This document shows, piece by piece, positions 1 through 10,874 of a stretch of DNA of 64,000 bases. The number at the start of each line of letters is the position of its first letter. The stretch's first letter is position 1. The notes under the pieces are model-generated. The model did no database searches. It was not told the origin of the DNA and was given only the letters and a program-made list of their open reading frames with translations. The stretch is taken from assembly GCA_000507305.1 (NCBI GenBank), contig DF241750.1:1-64000 (forward strand), in the 5' to 3' direction. The stretch is from Breviolum minutum Mf 1.05b.01 (taxonomy: Eukaryota; Sar; Dinophyceae; Suessiales; Symbiodiniaceae). The position numbers were made by a program, and so were the translations under genes.

Positions 1-622
1 AAAATGATGACGTATTTGTCCTATCTACCACTAATTAATTTTCAATTTGAAGTCGTGCCAACGAGGCCATCGGCGTGTGTGACCAACTGTAGTATAGGAT
101 ATCGCCCATTTCCGTCAAACGAAACGGTCGTGGGGGGTGTCAACAGGAATGGACCCACACATATGTGCCACATGTACATCATATGAGTACATGTCGCCTG
201 CTGATGCATGCCCCGTTTGGCTCAAGGCTGTGACCTTTACCGTACTGGAAAGGTTAGTGAAGTACAAAAGAAGCGCGAGTGATCTTGCACCATATCACAT
301 ATCTGCACAGTTGATATTACTGACTTTTTATAGCAGATATACCGGTGGTACTGCCGTTGACAATAACCATGGTTGGTAAGTCCCCTAACTGGGGTTGTTC
401 TCCGTCCAAATGGCCTAAATGGCTTAAAGATGGGTGTTACTAGCTACTTACTAACTGGGATGATCCTCTAAGTAAATGAACAAACATCTACAAGTTATTA
501 CAAGTTGCTCTTTTAAAGGAATTGGTCACTAAATCATGAACTAAGAACCTGTTGCTAATCGTTAGCCAATCATTTGCTGAGCCCCTTGGCCCCTTGGGAC
601 ACGTATCCAAAAAACGAACGAC
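1..622. other. No confident gene; possible small exon near 345-376
   Basis: Mostly unremarkable spacer. A short open segment between an acceptor-like tagcag near 342 and a donor-like GTAAGT at 377 could be an exon on the + strand, but it is too short to support. Confidence 0.3.
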
Positions 623-711
<89 letters not shown>

Positions 712-712
712 G
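623..712. repeat. GAC/AAC compound microsatellite
   Basis: About 13 GAC units run directly into about 16 AAC units. All frames translate as homopolymers (Asp/Asn, Thr, or Ser/Leu on the other strand), so the reading frames here are artefacts of the repeat. Confidence 0.95.
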
Positions 713-730
713 CCCTCTTTCACTTTGCAG

Positions 731-1076
731 ACTGGTTTGGAAAAGACAACGTATCAAAATGGCCCGTTACCACGGGAAACCCATTACCAAAAATGGCCGG
801 AGAAAATTTTGGGCTGGTGAAATTTGTCTACCCAACTAATTCCCAAGTAGTAACCCCAAAACTTGCCAATATATAGTACCTTCCAGGGAACTAACATATC
901 CGTTTTAAAGGTAGCTGGGAAGATGGTTTCCTCTTCTATTGGTGGGATATGCGGGACGTTTCCCTTTCAAATTCTTGGAGGCATCAGCTTACACCCCAGA
1001 AATCACCTTTTCCAAACCATCGACGCACGATCTTGGGTTCACTCCCAAAGCATTCCTCCCCAACTTCTTTGGCGGG
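731..1076 (+). CDS. Two exon candidates, unknown protein
   Basis: Exon 731-816 follows a pyrimidine-rich tract ending tttgcag and ends before GTGAAA; it reads DWFGKDNVSKWPVTTGN and on. Exon 981-1076 follows cttggag and ends GGCGGG before GTAAGA; it reads ASAYTPEITFSKPSTHDLG and on. The 96-nt second exon is phase 0 at both ends. A decayed family B element (from about 877) lies between them. I recognise no domain; order and grouping into one gene are inference. Confidence 0.35.
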
Positions 1077-1239
1077 GTAAGAACACCAGTAGCTAATCAT
1101 ATCTGTACAACTCCACGGTGATAAAATAACGGTATGAAAAACGGAAGCCCACAACGGATCTTGACAACAAGATTATTGCAAATGTAAGCCACTTTGTTTC
1201 GGGACATATGGTGCAAACTCACGCCGCTGCCCTTTCATG

Positions 1240-1440
1240 CATTTTTTGGGTTTTTTCAGTTTTTTTTCTATGATAAGGTACCGCACCAGGTTGTATATCC
1301 ACAACGTTAGTGGGCATATCACATCTAATTGGTCTTGGCAACTCTTGGATGTATTTATTCACAAGAAGCGGCAAATTAAAATTGTTTTGATTCCGACAAT
1401 CGTTCAAGTAAGCGTCAACCACCTCCATTTTGGGGTATCC
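1240..1440. other. Coding-like island, strand unresolved
   Basis: The minus strand carries a 110-codon open frame (1219-1551) with ordinary protein texture. A plus-strand frame from an acceptor near 1279 is also open. Motifs do not decide between them, so no gene is called. Confidence 0.2.
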
Positions 1441-2642
1441 AGCCGTTAGTTTTCGGGGGTGTAAGTTCCGGCTCACAAAGGAACATGTTGGATATGAAAA
1501 TCCCAATATCCCACGTTGGAAAGGTATGGAAAATGGTGCGTTTTGTTTCAAAGATCTTTTGGGGGGGGAGGAGATATGGGACAGTTCTCAATCAGTTTAT
1601 GGGTTTAGCTTCCAATAAAAAGTAGATTCTTGTTTAGGATTCAAGGATGAGAAAAAGATATCAAAGCGCTATCAAGTGTGGCACTGTTTGGTTTATAGAA
1701 TCAACAAATCTTCTTTTCATGTCCAAAAGCACTAGGTGTTTTTTCATTTCAAATATTAAAATCATTTCTGTTGTTGTTGTTGTTGTTCAACATCCCAACA
1801 AGTTTGCCCACCATGAAAAAATACGGAGTTTCGGGCTCCACTCAACTCGGGACGTGTGAAAAGACTCACCTTTGCGTACCTCAACTGATCAGGCCTGTAT
1901 TTTGTTCATTGCTGTGATCAAATCATGTGCTCAAAACGTGGGCATTGCTACTTTTCAGGTGCACACTGGAGGGGGCCCCATGGGAAATCAAAGGTTTTTT
2001 TGGGGAGGAAATGGAGGTATTTCTTTGGTTAAGGGGGAAAGGTTCGAACCGGTTGGTCCCAATTTTAGTTATCTAAAAAGTCACATTTCCTTTGTTTGTG
2101 CATGATTGGAGAGAGGGTGAGCCCTTTTTCCAAGCTGCTTTGAAAAAATTTGCCCTGAAACGAACAAATCCCACATGAAAATCAATGCTCACACGATCCT
2201 TTTTGCGTCCCTTTTGGGGCAAAAGAGTTTTTTTCGGGGAGCGGACTGTTAGCTTCAGGGAGTACAAGATGGGCCTCTATCAACTACAACGCATATAAAT
2301 GGCCGAAAATAAATGCGTTTCACCGGTGTTGCTTCATTGCTGTTAGTTTTTAAAAAAATAGTTACAGTATAGTTAGTATAGTTATAAAGTTGAGGTGAGC
2401 AAAAACGACTTGGTGTTTTTTTAGGTGTGGGACCTATGACTGACCGATGGGAAAAGAATGATTTCAAAAAAAAACTGAATCCCATCGAAACGGTACTTGG
2501 GAAGACGAGTTGCATGTTTTTGTTGATTGATAAGATACCCTGGGGACTTCCAGGGACATGCCACCACTGAGAAAAAGGGGTATGTCCTTTTTGGATGCTG
2601 ATAAGCCCTTACCTAAAAAAAAAATGGTGAAACTCATAAACC

Positions 2643-3011
2643 ATGCAAGCTATGAAAAATGTTGAAGCCCGACCATCGTTCTGCAAGTTTGTTCAGAAAG
2701 CGAAGGAATTTGGAGAAGTGCACTTCCATACATACAGCAGATTGAAGCTGCGGTGCACTGTGAAGCGAATCCTTCGCTTTGATACTGTGACATCGATGAT
2801 CAATGAGCTTGGATCGGACAATCTGATTCCTGGAACGACAGTTGAGGGTTGCAAGGAAGCCTATGAGAGACTGTATAGAGATTCTTCGAACTCAGTTTTT
2901 AATGACACACCCATGACGGTCTTGGAGCTGGACAGCGGGACCTGTGAGTGGGTGCAATACAATGTCAAAGATGAGGCGGGCCCTTCTCAAAAAAGAAAGG
3001 CTGAGAGCTGA
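2643..3011 (+). CDS. ASCH-domain protein (small, apparently single-exon)
   Basis: A 122-codon frame from ATG to TGA. Residues about 5-95 match the ASCH fold, a small beta-barrel related to PUA that is thought to bind RNA or modified nucleotides: VEARP near the start, then LKLRCTVKRILRFDTV, ELGSDNLIPG and AYERLYRD, in the family's order and spacing. The C-terminus is basic (QKRKAES). An in-frame TAA at 2637 limits the start to the ATG at 2643 unless an upstream exon splices in. The usual N-terminal helix before the Lys/Glu-Arg motif is short or missing, so an unseen 5' exon or a truncated domain is possible. Substrate cannot be told from sequence. Neighbouring islands do not suggest a pathway. 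Confidence 0.75.
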   Translation: MQAMKNVEARPSFCKFVQKAKEFGEVHFHTYSRLKLRCTVKRILRFDTVTSMINELGSDNLIPGTTVEGCKEAYERLYRDSSNSVFNDTPMTVLELDSGTCEWVQYNVKDEAGPSQKRKAES

Positions 3012-4230
3012 TCGAACAGATGCGACTGCCAGGGCGACTCAGTGAGGAAAAACAAATGAGTCGAGTAGAGTCTTATTCATGAGCCGTGGACGTGGAAGAC
3101 AAGTGACAGGTGTTATATGAATTTGAATCCTCTTTGAAGTTTAAATTCCCCATGGTCGGTTGAGAACCAAGGTTCTTTTTCTTACCGTTACCGATGGACT
3201 TTGTCCTTTTCCAAAACTTTTTGATTTTGAGATTCGAGATGGACCTGCACAAGAAACCAGTGAATACATGTGAATGCGTAGATGAAGTTTCCTTTTGCTA
3301 TAGAAATGGCGTGCCTAGCCTTCCTACAAATCATGGATACTGACCTCATATAGGTGGTGCAAGTGATGCAAGTGGTTCTTGCAAAAGGACGACACTAGGC
3401 ACCAGGTACCCCACCATTTTGGGAATGCACACCAAAGATCGTACACGCTTGGTGATGGAATCAACCTCATGTCAAGTCATGATAGTCATGTCATGTCAAT
3501 CCCCTACAAAGGGCAGGTTTCCCCTACAATATTCCAGGTATATGTATATTATGACCCTTTTGTTTAAACAATCCTCGCATCTCTTTTGGGTTTGTAAAAA
3601 TCCCAACACTCCCTTAGTGGAAATTCCAGCCGGAGTTGAGACTTCCAGGGATAGTTTATCTTTCCTGCCACGTCCAAAAATCATCCCCGTGACCGTGACC
3701 TGGAGGCACGGAACTTGACTTTGTTGGAATCAGCAGGTCATGTGGGCATCCCCTTGTCGAGGATCAGCGGTTCCACTGGTATTTTGGAGGTGGGGCTGTT
3801 GATGGTACCAGGGTTCTTCGATGCTTGGGGGTGGGATGGGTTTACGGTTGGGAGATGTGGTGTTGGTTATGGAGGGGGCTTATATGAGCTATTCATAAGT
3901 AGATCAATCCTAGGGACTATCGTTACTAACCACTTTACTAAATGGGATGGTTACTCCAAGGTCGGAAGGGTAAAAGTTCTTTACAGTAAGATATCGTAAT
4001 GGGAATCAAAGGGTGATACCCCCTCCAAATGCCACCTCCGAAATAGAGTCTTAGTGACATCACCAGTGTTTCCCTAATAATCCCGAAAAATAAGGCCAGC
4101 TATTTCTTTTTTGGGATGGCGCTTGGGGAAGTAGATTCTTAGATTTCCCAGTAGATTTCAATTTTTTAAAAGGTTGGGGCCTTAGTTGTTGTGGCGATCT
4201 GATACGATGGACTCACAATGGTATAGCAAT
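3012..4230. other. Spacer with weak open frames
   Basis: Open frames on both strands at 3496-3720 and on + at 3715-3890 have some protein texture, but no splice pattern or motif that I can support. No RNA gene seen. Confidence 0.3.
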
Positions 4231-4232
4231 AC

Positions 4233-4347
4233 CACCCCGAAAACTAACATGACTGGCTGGAAAATGCACCATGAATGAGTCGATGTATTTCCTGTTGAAA
4301 AAATTCGGATTTTCCAGTCCTCAGCTTTGTTTTTTTTCCGGGGTGTA
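4233..4347. mobile_element. Family D inverted-repeat element
   Basis: Begins CACCCCGAAAACTAACATG, contains the family core GAGTCGATGTATTTCCTGTTG and ends with a decayed complement (TTTTTTTCCGGGGTG). Same core as copies near 29.5, 42.4 and 47.3 kb. Confidence 0.75.
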
Positions 4348-4879
4348 GTTGTTTTGTGTTATTTTATCGTACCTTTTTGTGGCTCAGTCCTGTTGGTGTG
4401 ATTTATTTAGTGTTAAAGATTAGTGACCAAACCTCCGAGGGGCACTTCCAAGAATATGGTGGTTTTTGTTCCAGGGAAGTGTCCCCATATACTTCAGGCT
4501 TCGGACCTCCCGGAAGTTTTTTGTACTTTAAGCCAGCATATCCCCCCCCTGAAAACCAAACTATATAACATTTGTTGAAAAATTGGGATGCTTTGGAACT
4601 TGAAGCGGATTTTTTTCCTTTCAAATTTGGTTCCTTTGAAAACTCGGGATATTCCTCCACACTTTCCCGGGGACGTTTGTTTTCCGGGAAAAAACCTATT
4701 CACCATTGGACCTTGGAAGCCAACCGGAAAGCGCCTCACCCAATTAGGCCACCGTTTCGGTCAACACAACAGCACCTCGGCTCTTGGAGAAGTGGTCCGG
4801 ACGGGTTCAACGTTTCAACTTCTTCGAGAGGGTGGCTGGTGGTGAGGATCCGGTGTTTGGACCCACAAGTACCTCTTTG

Positions 4880-5870
4880 AGAAGGCCTTAATTAAGAGGG
4901 TCCAAAATACCAATCCTCACGAGGTATTTTGGGGATTTTGGAAGACCTATGGGAGAAAGATGTTTTGTGTTGATATTGCATTTGTTTTTTTTTAAAGATC
5001 GGATGTTCCACCAAGGTGGTCGCATAGTTGGTTGCTCCATCTTGAAACACATGCACCTTCTGTAACCAGACCATGAACCTATGTGACGGTGAAAAAGGCT
5101 GTAGCAGATTATCTATGTTTTTTTGTGTCCAAAAAGTCATACCCAAAAGGTTGATTTTTCTAGTAGGTTAGTTTTTTTAAGAGAAGGTCAAGATCATGAA
5201 TGAATGTCCATCAATCATCCTGGCATGGTTGGCGTGCGCTTGGAAGAATCCTTTCGAAGATGCCGTTGTTTGTCCAGTGCTGTTGTGATAAAATGACCTG
5301 CGCCAAACAAAAGGACTTAGACACAAGGATATTCAGCCATCACACTACAGAGAGCTATAGGAATAGAGGGCGCGAGAGAAAGAAAAAAGATTCAGACATG
5401 AAGAAGCACATTTGGCACATGCTTCAGGGCCTTGGGGCTTTGTTTCTCAACCCAATCGCTCTTTTTACTTCATTTAGGAATAGTGAATAGTTTGAACTAG
5501 ATTTGTTGGAACTGGAACTAAATGTTTCATGTTCCCAGACGCTGGTATGGTATAGTTTATCATTCATGTGGGTATATATTTATAGAGCAGTCCCATTGAG
5601 TATTTGGGGTTTGAACCCTTCCCAACCCATGGGCCTTGTGTTCATACAGAACCTTCCGAAGGACAACGAAGGTTCGAAGGAAGCTGGAAGTCAAATCCCA
5701 TCCGAAAAAAGATCCCGAAACTTCCAAACTTCCACTTTTTGTTGTAAGGTTCCTTGAGTCTTAGTTTTTTTAGGGGGGGGAGGTGCATAGATATGCCCAA
5801 AAGGGGCCATCAAATAGCCATATTTCACCCGAGCTATGTCAAGGGGGCCCGAAATTGTCACCCACCAGGT
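4880..5870 (+). other. Weakly coding-like spacer
   Basis: A 96-codon frame (5200-5490) contains a Lys/Arg-rich stretch (YRNRGRERKKKDSDMKKH) and could be an exon. Splice signals are not clear and no domain is recognised. Confidence 0.25.
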
Positions 5871-5880
5871 GATTCAATGT

Positions 5881-5998
5881 GACCCTCCCTGAAACTAACA
5901 GCCAAAGCACCTGAAAATAGGCTTTCCCAAAAGGAAAGGATCGTTTCCATACCACCATTTTTCAGGGGCTACAGGTATGTTAGTTTTAGGGAGGGTAC
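5881..5998. mobile_element. Family B element, well preserved
   Basis: Ends are CCCTCCCTGAAACTAACAG and the complement TGTTAGTTTTAGGGAGGG. The core reads CCAAAAGGAAAGGATCGTTT. Length about 118 bp; no coding capacity, so non-autonomous. Confidence 0.85.
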
Positions 5999-6071
5999 AT
6001 GTCAGGATCAACATGAACAAAGAATTGGAGCAAGGATGTTACTGCCTCCCTAAATTGTTGCAAACAACTAA

Positions 6072-6265
6072 CTGGTGGCAACTCAAATATTTGGCATGTT
6101 CACCCCCCAGTCCTGGGGTTTCATGATCCATTTTGATGGTTTCCAAGTTCGCAATCTCCGGCTTTCCAGGGTGGAAAACCACCCCTCATTTTCAGGTGGC
6201 AAAAATGGCTGAACTTAGCTTCAGGGAGGGTCATATTTTTCAACTGGATTGAAACCACCAACTAG
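6072..6265. mobile_element. Family A element with an embedded family B fragment
   Basis: The left end CTGGTGGCAACTCAAATATT and the right end TTGAAACCACCAACTAG are family A. Between them lies a family B right half ending TTAGCTTCAGGGAGGGTC, which makes the copy nearly twice normal length. Confidence 0.7.
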
Positions 6266-6724
6266 ATCATGAACACCCTGACTTTGGCCAAAAAGTTGTT
6301 TGAAGGTGGGGTTTTCCCTTACGAATAAGCTTTACATACAGCGAAAAAATCTGGTGAAGATAGGTTGAAAGCACCGGACCAACGGTGGGTGGCAGTGCAA
6401 GGCAAGTACCATGGATGCCAGTGATTATAGCTTCACTGGTGGTACTGTGAGGCGGCACTTTAGGGGGGGCGAAAGTTCGGTGAGATAGCTATGTTGATGC
6501 TGATGTAACATGTAAAAATGTAATCGAAAAAAACATGTAAATGTAGCCATGGTTCTCAAAATCTATTTTTGGAAATTCTGCCCAAATGCCAGCGCATTTT
6601 GTTTGTGACACCAAATCTAATCTAAATCTATCAATTTAATTCAATTTATTGGTTTGTGAACCCCACGAAAATCTCGGTTTTCCAACAAAAAAAACATGTT
6701 CGAGTTTCCAAAACCGTCCGGCAG
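6266..6724. other. Coding-like island on both strands, then AT-rich spacer
   Basis: The minus strand 6267-6458 has a 63-codon frame with protein texture but no decisive splice pattern. The remainder is AT-rich spacer. Confidence 0.25.
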
Positions 6725-7055
6725 GTGGGAGGATGGTGATACAGCAGTCAAGGCCTTGGTCTTATCGATCAAAGATGATGCAACATATGAACCCACAGAG
6801 GCGTCGAGTCCAAACGTCCAAACCAACCAACCGGTGGTGGCAACTCAAACTATGTTGTTTTTCACCATTTTTCATCCCGAAAATTGGGGAAGATTTTGAG
6901 CCATTTGGACGGTCGCATATTTTTCAAAGGGGGTTGGTGAAAAACCACCAACCAGAAAATCGCCATCAAATCGATTTTTTTGGGGGAAGATTTTTTTGTG
7001 TCATGGGAAATTCATGTTGGGTCCCAAATGCCAGGAAATATATAAATAGCCTGCG
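6725..7055 (+). CDS. Exon pair flanking a family A element
   Basis: Exon 6725-6833 follows gtccggcag and reads WEDGDTAVKALVLSIKDDAT and on, ending in frame (NQP) exactly where the family A element starts with GTGGTGG. After the element's CCAACCAG (6955) a frame opens in the same phase (KIAIKSIFLGEDFFVSWEI) and runs to TAA. The reading is that the 122-nt element is the intron 6834-6955. No domain recognised; the second exon is weaker than the first. Confidence 0.45.
6832..6955. mobile_element. Family A element (putative introner)
   Basis: Ends GGTGGTGGCAACTC and AAACCACCAACCAG, internal CACC..GGGGAAGAT. It supplies its own GT and AG between two coding-like exons. Confidence 0.75.
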
Positions 7056-7473
7056 TTAATGAGGGAGTTATCAACCATGTGTGTACCTGAATTACTCTCC
7101 AAATATTTGGCCTTTTTTCCGGGGGGGGGGGGGTGATTATGGGGGGCACCCTTTTGTTCTTATGATTGTGATTCAATTCTCAAACATAACAACTGCAACT
7201 GTCACCACACCGATCCAAGCCCGTTCGGGCTTCGGGTGTTTCGTTTGTTGTTGGGTGATGGCGAATGCTCCAACAACGAGTTGGGTTGTGTGCGTTTGCA
7301 TGTTTTTTTGGTAGTATGGGAAGACAAATTGGATCATGGGAAGATACAGAATTGATAAAGTCCAAAGTCTGGTATGGAACATTCTAACATCCAACATCTG
7401 AATATGCAAAAGGAGGCCGAGGGAACCATTTCAGGCAACTCGACGGCAATTCAAAGGACTGATGAACAGATTG

Positions 7474-7475
7474 AC

Positions 7476-7521
<46 letters not shown>

Positions 7522-7522
7522 G
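7474..7522. repeat. (GAT)n microsatellite
   Basis: About 16 GAT repeats. Confidence 0.95.
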
Positions 7523-7732
7523 CAAGAGCTGTTATACTGCTTGGCACTCGTGTCCAAAATGCCCAGATTACCCCTTCAGGGTGGGTCCTGCTATACCGAT
7601 TCTGAACCATCACAGGTGATTATGCCACCTATAAAGGGGGCAGATTGTAGCAACCTCACAAGACCTGGGCGCCAAAAGGTAGCTGAGGAAGGGAAGGGGC
7701 CCTTTATTTCCAGGGAAATTTAGGTTGGTGAA

Positions 7733-7842
7733 ATATGGGTGTTTCCAAAAATAAGGGTACCCCAACCTGGATGGTTTTTAAGGGAAAACCCTATTAAACT
7801 GGATGATTTGGGTGTACCCCTATTTTTGGAAATATCCATATG
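7733..7842. mobile_element. Family C element
   Basis: Left end GGGTGTTTCCAAAAATAAG, right end TATTTTTGGAAATATCCATA, interior CTGGATGATTTGGGTGTACC. About 110 bp; the translation of this family contains a recurring MDDLGVPLF string. Confidence 0.85.
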
Positions 7843-7878
7843 TTGTGCCTGATTTTTTTATATACAACACCCCTTGAG

Positions 7879-9363
7879 GTTGCCAGAACAATGGCTCAGC
7901 TGCAGCAAAAATGGACCAAGACAACAAACCTCGTTGGTCTGCAAATTGAGAGATTTGTATCGGAAAACAGGTTCTGTATAACCTTAGCACCCCCGAAAAA
8001 ATCTCCTCAAGAAAATAAAATCATTAAAACTCTTCATCTTCCCCACCCTCCCTCCCAAACAAAAAAAACAAAGTAATTTCAAGCAACGAAATTCCCCCCG
8101 CATTTTCTTTCGAAAACTTCTCCCCTGAAAATTATCCAACCCCCAAAAAAAAACATCGCCGGGAAGCCTTTTGCTTGCCAGATGTTAGAGCTGATGATCT
8201 CTGCAACCAATGGTGGGAATGGTATCCATCGACTTCAGGTGGGTCGCAGTTGGACCAGATCACAAAACCTCCATCCTTCCCTGTGGGTGGGTTTCGGTGT
8301 TCCACACGGTGTTCAACGTTGAGTGGTTGTTCGAAAAGGTCAGTTAGGTAAAATGTTGGTGAGCTAGTTTAGTTGGGCTGAAGTTTTTGACGAATGATGA
8401 TGCACATTCAGATTGGCTGAATCAACATAAATCACCAACGAAACCAGGCACTGGAGATTCAACAAAAAATCCACGAGCAGTGGTGTTTCTAAAGAGTCTA
8501 AAGAGGGGAAGATTTGGGGTTGTCATTTGGCAAAACAGATCAAGGTGGTAGGGAGCCGGATTTGTGATCCTCATATTGGAAACTGCTCTTTTCTAAGATT
8601 ATACCGTACTCCACGCAACAGAAAAACATATCCCACCTTAGAAAAAAAAAGGACAAATCAATGGAAAGTCATCGACTCAAAAGTGCCGGGGTGGGAAGGG
8701 ATATCTGAGTTTTCTTGGATCATAGGCGGATCAAGTTACATGGAAACCTTCTATATCATTTATGTCGGCATCGGATCGATGGATTTCCGATGGAATTTCC
8801 AGGTGTATTTAGAATGGCATTCAATAAAATGACTGGAATTTGAGAGTTAATATTCATGATGTTTTGGTGTTTTGGACACCGTAGTTTTCAGGTTCCAATC
8901 ATCCAGTTTTTTCGACACATGAAAATCCAACCAAACTGCTGTGACCGTCCCGGTTGACATGGGAATCACATTATGAGGGCAAGGCATCTTATGTCACAAT
9001 TTAGTTGTTACAATCATAGCAAGGTGGTGGTTTCAAATATCTATTATTTTCACCCCGATCCCTGGGGAAATGATCCAATTTGACAAGCATAGTTTTCAGA
9101 TGGGTTGGTTCAACCACCAACCAGATAGGCTTTCAGTGCCACGAAAACTCCCAAAAAAAAAGTCCATCGTTTTTTCAGGAAAATGTTCAAGCTTGAGAAC
9201 CCTCCAGTTTCAAACAATGTCCAAAGATTTTTGGGGAGTGAAGCCCCCTTTAAAACAACGAAAGATGATAGAGCTTCACATTGCCACAGGTCTATGTTCA
9301 GGCAGATGATGATGGTGGTTTTCTTGAATTCTACTATGATACACCAGGAGGAGGGAAAGATTC
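7879..9363 (+). CDS. Unidentified multi-exon gene, eight phase-matched exons
   Basis: Exons: 7879-7970, 8239-8338, 8384-8544, 8598-8802, 8892-8940, 8978-9023, 9129-9237, 9272-9363. Each is bounded by AG and GT, and every junction keeps frame. Sample texture: LVGLQIERFVSENR, KTSILPCGWVSVFHTVFNVE, WIIGGSSYMETFYIIYVG, FLEFYYDTPGGGKD. Introns are 268, 45, 53, 89, 37, 105 and 34 nt. The 105-nt intron (9024-9128) is a family A element plus its target duplication. Both ends of the gene are unresolved: no initiator or stop is assigned. I recognise no domain; a mostly alpha/beta soluble protein is a guess. Agreement of seven junction phases is the main evidence. The two shortest introns are the weakest links. 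Confidence 0.65.
9020..9124. mobile_element. Family A element acting as an intron, with 4-bp target duplication
   Basis: Element CAAGGTGGTGGTTTC ... CAACCACCAACCAG is flanked on both sides by ATAG (9016-9019 and 9125-9128). The donor GT is the element's own GTGGTGG; the acceptor AG is that of the right-hand ATAG duplication. Frames of the flanking exons join (GCAAG|G). Confidence 0.8.
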
Positions 9364-9543
9364 GTGTTTCCGGCCTGTCAGATGTTGGCGGTGCCCAAAA
9401 AAATAGGGCAGATGTTTCCAAGCATCCAAGAGGGGGTGGTGTTAAAACCCAAGTGACTCAACCCCAAGTTCAATTGACCCCAAAATTCTTCTGACCATCC
9501 AAGTGACTCAATCCCAATGGCAATGGAGAAACGAGCCTTTCCA

Positions 9544-9775
9544 AGTTCAAGAGATCAACCAAAAGTGCCCAAGTTTTCCCGCTCTTTGTTGTGAGGCGTG
9601 GGTCTGTCTCCCCAAGATGCCGATTCCTGCACCGAAAACCCCTCAAGATCCATCCCACCGTTGGATCGGCTGAACCGTTCAACGGGGTTATTTTTTTGTT
9701 GTTGGAGAAAATGGCTGAGATCCGATGTGTTGTTCCCCCCTTAAAAAGGCCACCCCATGGGTTCACCAAGTGATC
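9544..9775 (+). CDS. Coding-like island, frame uncertain
   Basis: A plus frame of about 75 codons (VFPLFVVRRGSVSPRCRFL and on, ending GFTK then TGA) is the longest. Two other plus frames and a 107-codon minus frame are also open here. It probably continues the upstream gene, but I cannot fix exon borders. Confidence 0.35.
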
Positions 9776-10592
9776 CGAAAGAAACCAAAGCACGGAAACT
9801 TTCGTTGGATTTCCAGCTTTTGGGGTATCAAGTGTTAGGGATTGAATGCATCAACTGCAGCTTTTTTTTCGGAGCAGGAGAGACCAATAGTATGATCCTA
9901 CAAGATTGGCCCCTAGGAGTTGGGTAGCTGGGGTTTTCCACCCTAATTAGAGGGGTTGTTTCACCCCTTTTTCCTGCTGGTGATGGGGCCTGTTCCTTGT
10001 AGGAAGAATTCACGGCACAAAACGTCTATCTATGTTCACCTTTCTGTCACCCAGCGACCGGTTTAACTTAAAGATGAGTTTCGGATATTTTTTGGGGGGG
10101 AGACCTGCTGGAGTCGGGGTTTGACTCTGTTTTGACCCGTGTTAAGTTATGATGACTTGGTGGGGGCAACGTGCCCAAATCCTGGGAACTTCTGGCGGAT
10201 GTTTTGTTTCGTCTATTCTAATTTTTTTGGGGGGGAATAATTTGTTTGACCCCATTTGGCCCAGTTAACATCATCAGATCCCATGAGGCTAAAGTGCCAA
10301 CTAATTTGGCAAAATGGGAAGCCAAATGGATCTGAGTATTTCCAGACCCAAGTCCAGGCCATTCCAAAAAAAACACACACCCGAAAACACACCGTGTTGA
10401 AAAGTTCATGGAAATCTGAATTTTAGGCCAGATTTCAAAGCCATGAATTCAAGATATTCAAGGCCAGATTTTATTCCAATTCAAGTTTAAAAAGCCATGA
10501 AAACAAGATGGAAAAGACATTTTCTTGCGAAAAGGAAAACCAAGTTGATGAGAAAAAACGAGAATGTAACTGGCTAAAAAGTGGGATTAGTA

Positions 10593-10709
10593 CCCCGAAA
10601 ACTAACATGTCCACTGAAAAGTAGAGAAAAAAGGTAGATGATCCTTTCCTTTTTGAACGGACCCTCTGTTTAGGGGGACATTTGTTAGTTCTCAGGGGGG
10701 GTGTATCAA
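10593..10709. mobile_element. Family B element
   Basis: Left end TACCCCGAAAACTAACATGT, right end ACATTTGTTAGTTCTCAGGG, core GATGATCCTTTCCTTTTT. Confidence 0.8.
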
Positions 10710-10710
10710 A

Positions 10711-10816
10711 CCCATAGGATCCATGCATGCTGTATATTTACGGACATTTTACCATTGAAATCACCTATTCATGTAGGTACTGTAAATATACAATCGTCCC
10801 AGGGACATCCTATGGG
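10711..10816. mobile_element. Family E palindromic element
   Basis: Left arm CCCATAGGATCCATGCATG and right arm ending GGGACATCCTATGGG, with further complementarity around TATATTTAC/GTAAATATA. It abuts the family B copy just upstream. A near-perfect relative lies at 54498-54586. Confidence 0.7.
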
Positions 10817-10874
10817 AAATCACCAAAAAACTGGGGTGAAAATCAACTCGAAAAAAATCCTCGCCCAATTCCAG

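Noticed and set aside
552-876. Poly-Asp/Asn, poly-Thr, poly-Gln and poly-Leu proteins at microsatellites (also near 7.4, 27.9, 34.2, 49.7, 52.7 and 58.8 kb)
   Set aside because: Pure trinucleotide repeats are open in all frames; no adjoining splice or start context supports coding use.
1219-1551. Minus-strand frame with a faint resemblance to the start of a retrotransposon reverse transcriptase
   Set aside because: Only a short vague match, no catalytic motif and no further polymerase domain nearby.
8182-8238. 19-codon exon with ATG after an acceptor
   Set aside because: It breaks phase between 7970 and 8239, whereas skipping it joins the frame exactly.
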